Source of the DNA: JAICTV01 sp034666045
Lineage (GTDB): Bacteria > Planctomycetota > Phycisphaerae > Tepidisphaerales > Tepidisphaeraceae
Assembly: GCA_034666045.1 (NCBI GenBank)
Contig: JAXDMN010000059.1
Location: 1-9,325, forward strand
Direction of reading: 5' to 3'
Length of the DNA stretch: 9,325 bases
Each line of letters begins with the position of its first letter. Position 1 is the stretch's first letter. Below are positions 5,509 to 9,325 of the stretch, piece by piece. The translations under genes and the position numbers were made by a program. Under the pieces are notes generated by a model. It was not told where the DNA came from. It was given only the letters and a program-made list of their open reading frames with translations, and ran no database searches.

Positions 5509-6864
5509 TTACAGTTCCGCGGTGACGAGACTAGCCAGATCCGACCGCTCGCTCTTCGCCAGCGTGATGTGTCCGACGATCGCTTTTCCCTTCAATCGCT
5601 CGACGAGATACGAAAGCCCATTACTGCTGCTATCCAGATACGGATTATCAATCTGCGTCGCATCGCCGGTCAGCACCAGCTTCGTCCCCTCGCCCACGCG
5701 CGACGCGATCGTTTTCACCTCGTGCGGCGTCAGGTTCTGCGCTTCATCCACGACCATGTATTGATTCGGAATGCTCCGCCCGCGGATGTAAGTGAGCGGT
5801 TCGAGGACGACCTGGCCCGCCTCCATGAGCTGGTGAATCCGCTGCTCGACCGATGACGGCGACGCGTGCGTTTTGTGGTCGCCGTCGCCCGCGCCGCTGA
5901 GACGGTTGGAGAGCAGATAGGCCATGTTGTCGAAGATCGGCTGCATCCACGCGGTGAGTTTTTCGTCCTTGCCGCCGGGCAGGTAGCCGATGTCGCGGCC
6001 GAGCGGCATGATCGGGCGGGCGCAGAGCAGCTTCTGGTACGCCTGCTCGTTGAGCACTTTGGTCATGCCCGCGGCGATGGCGAGCAGCGTCTTGCCGGTG
6101 CCGGCGCTGCCGATCAGGGAAACGAGCTTGACCGAATCATCCAGCAGCAGGTCGAGCGCCATCGTCTGCTGAAGGTTCCGCGGCATGATGCCGAAGACCG
6201 GCCCGCGCTTGGGGCGGACCGGGATGATCGCGCCGTCGCCGCGATAGCGCGCGATCGCGGTGTGATTCTCGTCCGTCTCGTCCTTCAGCAGCACATATTC
6301 GTTGGCCAGCAGTTCCTCGCCGCCCTCGAGGCGGTACTCTTTCTGGCGGAACAGTTCGTCAAAGACTTTTGACGGCACCGTCATCTCGCGATAGCCGGTG
6401 TAGAGTTTTTCGAAATCGACTTTTTGCGCTTCGAAATCTTCCGTCGTCAGCCCGAGCGCATCGCTCTTGATCCGCGCGTTGATATCCTTCGAGATGAAGA
6501 CGACGCGATTGCCCTGATCGCTCAGCATCTTCGCGCAGCAGATGATGCGATTGTCCGGCGTGTTGGCCGTCAGGCCGGGGCACAGCTTCTGATCTTCCTC
6601 GAGCACGACGCGTAATCGCCCGCGGGTCTGCTCGATCGGCACGCCGTCGGAGAGGTTGCCGAGCTGCCGCAGGCGATCGAGATGGCGGATGACCGTGCGC
6701 GCGTTTCGACCGAGGTCGTCGGTGCCGGTTTTGAATTTGTCCAGCTCCTCGACGACGTCGAACGGGATGATTACCTCGTTGTCGCCGAACATGAACAGCG
6801 CGTTCGGATTGTGCAGCAGGACGTTAGTGTCGAGGACGAAGTGCTTGATGTGTCTATTATCCAT
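5509..6864 (-). CDS. phoH2: PhoH2-type protein: PIN-domain ribonuclease fused to PhoH ATPase
   Basis: The 451-residue product has two domains. The N-terminal PIN domain (about 5-140) carries D12 in FVLDTNVLLH, E39/E40, D104 (TPDN) and D127 (ISKD), the expected acidic metal-binding set of a PIN nuclease. The C-terminal PhoH domain (about 230-445) has Walker A GSAGTGKT (252-259), Walker B MVVDEAQN (370-377) and a TGD segment (399-401). Length and order match the PIN-PhoH proteins of mycobacteria and Bacillus (YlaK), reported as sequence-specific RNA helicase/RNases. The cellular target is unknown, and a phosphate-starvation role should not be assumed from the name. The start at ATG 6864 places the PIN beta-1 strand correctly. 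No Shine-Dalgarno site is visible. It is divergent from manA with 17 bases between and convergent with msrBA. Confidence 0.93.
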   Translation of the reverse strand: MDNRHIKHFVLDTNVLLHNPNALFMFGDNEVIIPFDVVEELDKFKTGTDDLGRNARTVIRHLDRLRQLGNLSDGVPIEQTRGRLRVVLEEDQKLCPGLTANTPDNRIICCAKMLSDQGNRVVFISKDINARIKSDALGLTTEDFEAQKVDFEKLYTGYREMTVPSKVFDELFRQKEYRLEGGEELLANEYVLLKDETDENHTAIARYRGDGAIIPVRPKRGPVFGIMPRNLQQTMALDLLLDDSVKLVSLIGSAGTGKTLLAIAAGMTKVLNEQAYQKLLCARPIMPLGRDIGYLPGGKDEKLTAWMQPIFDNMAYLLSNRLSGAGDGDHKTHASPSSVEQRIHQLMEAGQVVLEPLTYIRGRSIPNQYMVVDEAQNLTPHEVKTIASRVGEGTKLVLTGDATQIDNPYLDSSSNGLSYLVERLKGKAIVGHITLAKSERSDLASLVTAEL

Positions 6865-6878
6865 CGGTTAGTTGATAG

Positions 6879-6907
6879 CTTATGTCGCTCTACCCACTGA
6901 AATTCAA
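6879..6907 (-). promoter_or_regulatory. Weak candidate promoter for phoH2 inside the manA 5' end
   Basis: On the minus strand TTGAAT (6907-6902) is followed after 17 bases by CATAAG (6884-6879), each matching four of six consensus positions. The predicted start near 6872 would leave an untranslated region of under 10 bases. It overlaps the first codons of manA, as the 17-bp gap demands. Low certainty. Confidence 0.25.
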
Positions 6908-7913
6908 GCCGCGCCTCGTCGAGAAAATCTGGGGCGGACGAAAGATCGAGACCGTGCTCGGCAAACCGCTGCCGCCCGGCAAGCAGATCGGCGAGAGCTG
7001 GGAGCTCTACGATTTCCCGCCCGGCGTGTGCGACAAGAGCGGCAACTGGGTCAGCGCCGAAGTCGCGAACGGCCCGCTCGCCGGGCGAACGCTGCACTCG
7101 CTGGTCGAAGAATTCGATCGCGATTTGCTCGGCGACGTGCAGGCGGTCGGGCCGCATCGGCAGTTTCCGATTCTCATTAAATTTCTCGACGCGCGGGAAG
7201 ATTTGTCCGTTCAGGTTCACCCGGACGAGAGCTACGCCGCCACGCATGAAGGCGCGCACCTGAAGACTGAAGCGTGGTACGTCGTCGAAAATGATCCCGG
7301 CTCGCGCATTTACAAAGGCCTGCGGCGTGGCGTCACGCGCGAGTCGTTCAAGGACTCAATCGAGCAGGGCGAATGCGAGGGCCAGCTCGCCGCCATCCCG
7401 GTCAAGCCGGGCCAATGTTTCTTCCTGCCGAGCGGCACGGTGCACGCGCTCGGCGCCGGCATCCTCGTCGCCGAAGTGCAAACGCCGAGCGACACGACGT
7501 TTCGCGTCTACGATTTCAACCGCCTGGAGAATGGCAAGCCGCGCACGCTGCACGTCGAGCAGGCGCTCGAGTGCATCGACTTTTCCGGCGCCCCAGAACC
7601 CGCCCAATCGCGCACCCACGTCGCCGGCTTCTTCACTACCGTCACGCGCCTCTGCACCTCGCCGTATTTCAAAATCGAAAAGGTCCGCTTCACCGAAGGC
7701 GTCGAAGAACCCGTGCCCTACGATGAGCCGGTTGTCTGGATGATGCTCGAGGGCGAAGCGACCGTTCGCGTCGACGGCATCAAGGAGCCAACCCACTTCA
7801 AGCGCGGCGAAACCGTCCTCCTGCCGGCGAAGATGAAGAATCCGATCATCAAAACGCTCAGCGATTGCGTCTGGCTCGAGGTCACATTCCCGACTAAGCC
7901 GGAAGTCGCGTAA
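6882..7913 (+). CDS. manA: Mannose-6-phosphate isomerase, class I (short Bacillus type)
   Basis: The enzyme interconverts fructose-6-phosphate and mannose-6-phosphate with bound zinc, feeding GDP-mannose and glycan synthesis or mannose catabolism. The 343-residue product has the usual motifs of the short bacterial class I form: the N-terminal KPRLVEKIWGG, zinc ligands Q111 and H113 in VQVHPDE, E130 in KTEAWYV, and H188 in PSGTVHALG. TPSDTTFRVYDFNR (201-214) supplies the active-site arginine. The cupin-type C-terminal part (about 250-340) is complete. The start at ATG 6882 is the only one that keeps the conserved N-terminus; no Shine-Dalgarno site precedes it. The rluB-like gene follows after 10 bases, so the two are probably co-transcribed. 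Confidence 0.95.
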   Translation: MSLYPLKFKPRLVEKIWGGRKIETVLGKPLPPGKQIGESWELYDFPPGVCDKSGNWVSAEVANGPLAGRTLHSLVEEFDRDLLGDVQAVGPHRQFPILIKFLDAREDLSVQVHPDESYAATHEGAHLKTEAWYVVENDPGSRIYKGLRRGVTRESFKDSIEQGECEGQLAAIPVKPGQCFFLPSGTVHALGAGILVAEVQTPSDTTFRVYDFNRLENGKPRTLHVEQALECIDFSGAPEPAQSRTHVAGFFTTVTRLCTSPYFKIEKVRFTEGVEEPVPYDEPVVWMMLEGEATVRVDGIKEPTHFKRGETVLLPAKMKNPIIKTLSDCVWLEVTFPTKPEVA

Positions 7914-7923
7914 CATCTCCGTC

Positions 7924-8712
7924 GTGAAAGAACGTATCCAAAAAGTGCTCGCCAACGCTGGCGTCGCGTCGCGCCGTGCGGTCGAAGAGATGATTCTGCA
8001 AGGCCGCGTCGCCGTGAACGGGCGGGTGATGAAGCAATTGCCGATCCTGATCGACCCGGCCAAGGACAAGGTCAGCGTCGACGATGAGCCGGTGAAGCTG
8101 CGCGGCGAAGGCGCCGAGCGGCGGATTTATCTGCTGATGAACAAGCCGAAGGGCGTCTACAGCACGAACGTCGCGCAGGGCGAGCAGACGCGCGCGATCG
8201 ATCTGCTGCCGCCGGATTTTCGCGAGCGCGTTTATCCGGTGGGGCGGCTCGATGCGGAATCGCGCGGGCTGCTGCTGCTGACCAACGACGGCGAACTGAC
8301 GAACCAACTCACGCATCCGCGCTATGGCGTCGCGAAAACGTACAAGGCGATCGTCGACGGCTTCGTCTCGCCGCGCGTCGTGCAGGAACTCGCATCCGGC
8401 ATGTGGCTGGCGGACCCGAAGAGCGGCAAGGGATTCAAGACCAGCCGAAGTCGCGTGAAGGTCGTCAAGCGAACGCGCGACAAGAGCGTTTTGGAGATCA
8501 CGATTCGCGAAGGCCGCAACCGCATGGTACGACGGATGCTCGCCAAAGCCGGCCACAAGGTCCGCGACCTGACGCGCGTACGAATGGGACCGCTGACGCT
8601 GCACGGTTTAAATCCCGGCGACGTGCGAACGCTGTCCGCCCGCGAGGTGAAGGAGCTGAAATCCCTCGCCGCACGGAAGCCCAAACGTGACGAGGACGAA
8701 GGCGCCGAATAG
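7924..8712 (+). CDS. rluB: 23S rRNA pseudouridine synthase, RluB/RsuA family
   Basis: The 262-residue protein isomerises a specific uridine in rRNA to pseudouridine. An S4 RNA-binding domain covers about 2-60 (RIQKVLANAGVASRRAVEE). The catalytic domain begins with YLLMNKPKGVYST (69-81), has catalytic Asp110 in VGRLDAESRGLLLLTNDG, and ends with the family motif EGRNRMVRRM (196-205) and the RVRMGPLTL strand. Length and motifs favour RluB (23S, near position 2605 in E. coli numbering) over RsuA (16S), though sequence by eye cannot separate them firmly. A charged tail closes the protein. The start is GTG at 7924, since the next ATG would remove most of the S4 domain. No ribosome site is obvious; translation may be coupled to manA, which stops 10 bases earlier. 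Confidence 0.93.
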   Translation: MKERIQKVLANAGVASRRAVEEMILQGRVAVNGRVMKQLPILIDPAKDKVSVDDEPVKLRGEGAERRIYLLMNKPKGVYSTNVAQGEQTRAIDLLPPDFRERVYPVGRLDAESRGLLLLTNDGELTNQLTHPRYGVAKTYKAIVDGFVSPRVVQELASGMWLADPKSGKGFKTSRSRVKVVKRTRDKSVLEITIREGRNRMVRRMLAKAGHKVRDLTRVRMGPLTLHGLNPGDVRTLSAREVKELKSLAARKPKRDEDEGAE

Positions 8713-8798
8713 CGCCGATGGTCATTGCCGCCACGCCCGTTCGATTGGCCGCGTCTTCGTGCGGCGACGACTTCCAACTCGTCCGACCCCGGAAAAAT

Positions 8799-8829
8799 GC
8801 GGCGGCCGGTCCGGGCCGACGCGATTTTT
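8799..8829 (+). terminator. Rho-independent-like terminator of manA-rluB (first of two)
   Basis: CGGCC (8803-8807) pairs with GGCCG (8814-8818) around a six-base loop. Beyond a G/A mismatch the stem continues with GCG (8799-8801) and CGC (8820-8822). A TTTTT run follows at 8825-8829. It lies about 87 bases after the rluB stop. Confidence 0.5.
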
Positions 8830-8833
8830 ATTG

Positions 8834-8865
8834 CAGGCCGGGCCGAGAGTTGGGCCTGTGTTTTT
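8834..8865 (+). terminator. Second terminator-like hairpin
   Basis: CAGGCC (8834-8839) pairs with GGCCTG (8853-8858) across a 13-base loop, followed by TG and TTTTT (8861-8865). The stem is short, so it may serve as a backup to the hairpin just upstream. Confidence 0.4.
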
Positions 8866-8909
8866 CGGCTCGCCGCGAAAATTAACGACTTACAAACGTC
8901 GGCCGGAAT

Positions 8910-8922
8910 AGTAGGAATTCCT
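8910..8922. promoter_or_regulatory. Second AGTAGGAA motif with AGGAATTCCT palindrome
   Basis: AGTAGGAA (8910-8917) repeats the eight bases at 2833-2840 in the ABC/porin control region, and here runs into a perfect 10-base palindrome AGGAATTCCT (8913-8922). It could be a second site for the same regulator, acting on a gene beyond the window. With one eight-base match, chance is possible. Confidence 0.25.
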
Positions 8923-9058
8923 GACGTTTTGACGCATTTTTCGATGCGGCGGACGCTCGCCCGCGCGTTTTCAACCGCCCATCCCGCCGCCGGCGGCGCT
9001 GTTAAACGCTCCGCCTAACCGTTTCACCTGCCTCGGCCCACCCGCCCCAGCACCGCCC

Positions 9059-9079
9059 GCCGAGCGAAAAGTGCTCGGC
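9059..9079. repeat. Perfect 7-bp hairpin in the intergenic region
   Basis: GCCGAGC (9059-9065) and GCTCGGC (9073-9079) enclose GAAAAGT. A G-T pair can extend the stem to eight. No T-tract follows on either strand, so it is not a typical intrinsic terminator. Function unknown. Confidence 0.55.
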
Positions 9080-9255
9080 CGCGCGCGCTGTTGTCGCGCG
9101 ACGGCGCGCACGCGCTATGTAGTACGTTAATTGTAAAAACAGCCAATCCGCTTCTAGAGGCGCCGCCGGCGTCGCGATCGACGCGCGACGTCGCCGCTCG
9201 ATATCGATGCGCGGCATGAACGCGCCGCCTTGACGCCGCCGTGCACACAAAGCTT

Positions 9256-9270
9256 GTTATCCTGAGGTAC
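9256..9270. repeat. Truncated half copy of the 5426-5501 repeat
   Basis: GTTATCCTGAGGTAC matches the first 15 bases of the repeat at 5426-5440 with one difference (T for C). After GGTAC the match stops abruptly and the REP-like hairpin block begins within a few bases. The missing part may lie beyond the window or have been lost. Confidence 0.65.
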
Positions 9271-9276
9271 GGGTTA

Positions 9277-9325
9277 AGGGACATAACGGGGTCACTCCCC
9301 TTTATGTCCTCCTTTCCCTTTATGT
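9277..9325. mobile_element. REP/RAYT-like hairpin, possible end of a mobile element
   Basis: GGACATAA (9279-9286) pairs with TTATGTCC (9302-9309); inside, after one C/T mismatch, GGGG (9288-9291) pairs with CCCC (9297-9300), leaving loop TCACT. CCCTTTATGT occurs at 9298-9307 and again at 9316-9325, suggesting a second copy starting at the window edge. Hairpins of the form GGGACAT(T/A)A..GGGG..CCCC..TTATGTCC commonly flank REP-associated tyrosine transposase (Y1_Tnp) genes in environmental bacteria, from general knowledge. No transposase gene is in the window, so this may be an element end or a stand-alone REP pair. Confidence 0.55.

Larger units (their letters stand above)
8866..9255. other. 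About 390 bases with no convincing gene
   Basis: Small ORFs occur on both strands here but show no recognisable domain, no ribosome site and compositions expected of GC-rich non-coding DNA. Structure that is visible: a palindrome at 8913-8922; a small hairpin CGCAT/ATGCG at 8933-8948 with loop TTTTCG; a stronger hairpin at 9059-9079; alternating CG-rich self-complementary DNA at 9080-9116 and 9161-9195; and an AT-richer island at 9118-9145. The last could hold a promoter (TACAAT on the minus strand near 9137-9132) but has no good -35 partner. Confidence 0.5.

Noticed and set aside
8725..9018. 97-codon plus-strand ORF after rluB
   Set aside because: It runs through both terminator-like hairpins, has no ribosome site and no recognisable domain.
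8944..9018. 24-codon ORF beginning MRRTLARAF, considered as a second leader peptide
   Set aside because: It has no clustered regulatory codons (no Cys at all) and no visible downstream gene within the window.
9002..9250. Minus-strand ORF of 82 codons (ATG alternative near 9217)
   Set aside because: Mostly Arg/Ala, interrupted by structured DNA, no family signature; a chance ORF is the simplest reading, though it cannot be excluded.

Overview
The window is GC-rich chromosomal DNA (by eye about 60-65% GC) from a Gram-negative bacterium: it encodes an outer-membrane porin with a Sec signal peptide and a substrate-binding lipoprotein. GTG starts, few strong Shine-Dalgarno sites, a PIN-PhoH2 protein, a short class I ManA, an OprP-type porin and long hairpin repeats between genes fit Planctomycetota (Phycisphaerae-like) or a neighbouring PVC/Acidobacteria-type lineage. 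No rRNA or other marker settles the taxonomy, so this is only a leaning.

Layout. Positions 1-2783 (minus strand) hold an ABC import operon of the nitrate/sulfonate/taurine type, read right to left: periplasmic lipoprotein, ATPase, permease, then the first 31 codons of a probable family 2 glycosyltransferase that leaves the window. Positions 2784-2882 are a compact divergent promoter region with a TTGACA box on each strand and a TCCTATAGGA palindrome plus TAGGAA repeats between them. Positions 2883-2951 hold a 22-codon leader ORF ending Cys-Cys-Arg-Cys-stop, with its Cys codons inside a 12-bp hairpin. Positions 3012-4337 are an OprO/OprP-type porin with an excellent ribosome binding site, followed by a fused MsrB-MsrA methionine sulfoxide reductase. 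A 27-bp-arm inverted repeat (5426-5501) fills the gap to the convergent PIN-PhoH gene. This gene is divergent from manA with only 17 bp between start codons, and manA is followed after 10 bp by an RluB/RsuA-type pseudouridine synthase. After two terminator-like hairpins, about 0.4 kb lacks a convincing gene. The window ends in a half copy of the 5426 repeat, cut off directly against a REP/RAYT-like hairpin.

How the parts fit. The left half has a sulfur theme: a sulfonate-type importer, a divergent porin that could supply its substrate across the outer membrane, a leader peptide that could sense cysteine supply, and a methionine sulfoxide repair enzyme. The most interesting candidate is the cysteine-codon leader and hairpin in front of the porin, which looks like a cysteine-responsive attenuator. 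The right half is housekeeping: RNA metabolism (PhoH2), mannose-6-phosphate isomerisation and rRNA pseudouridylation.
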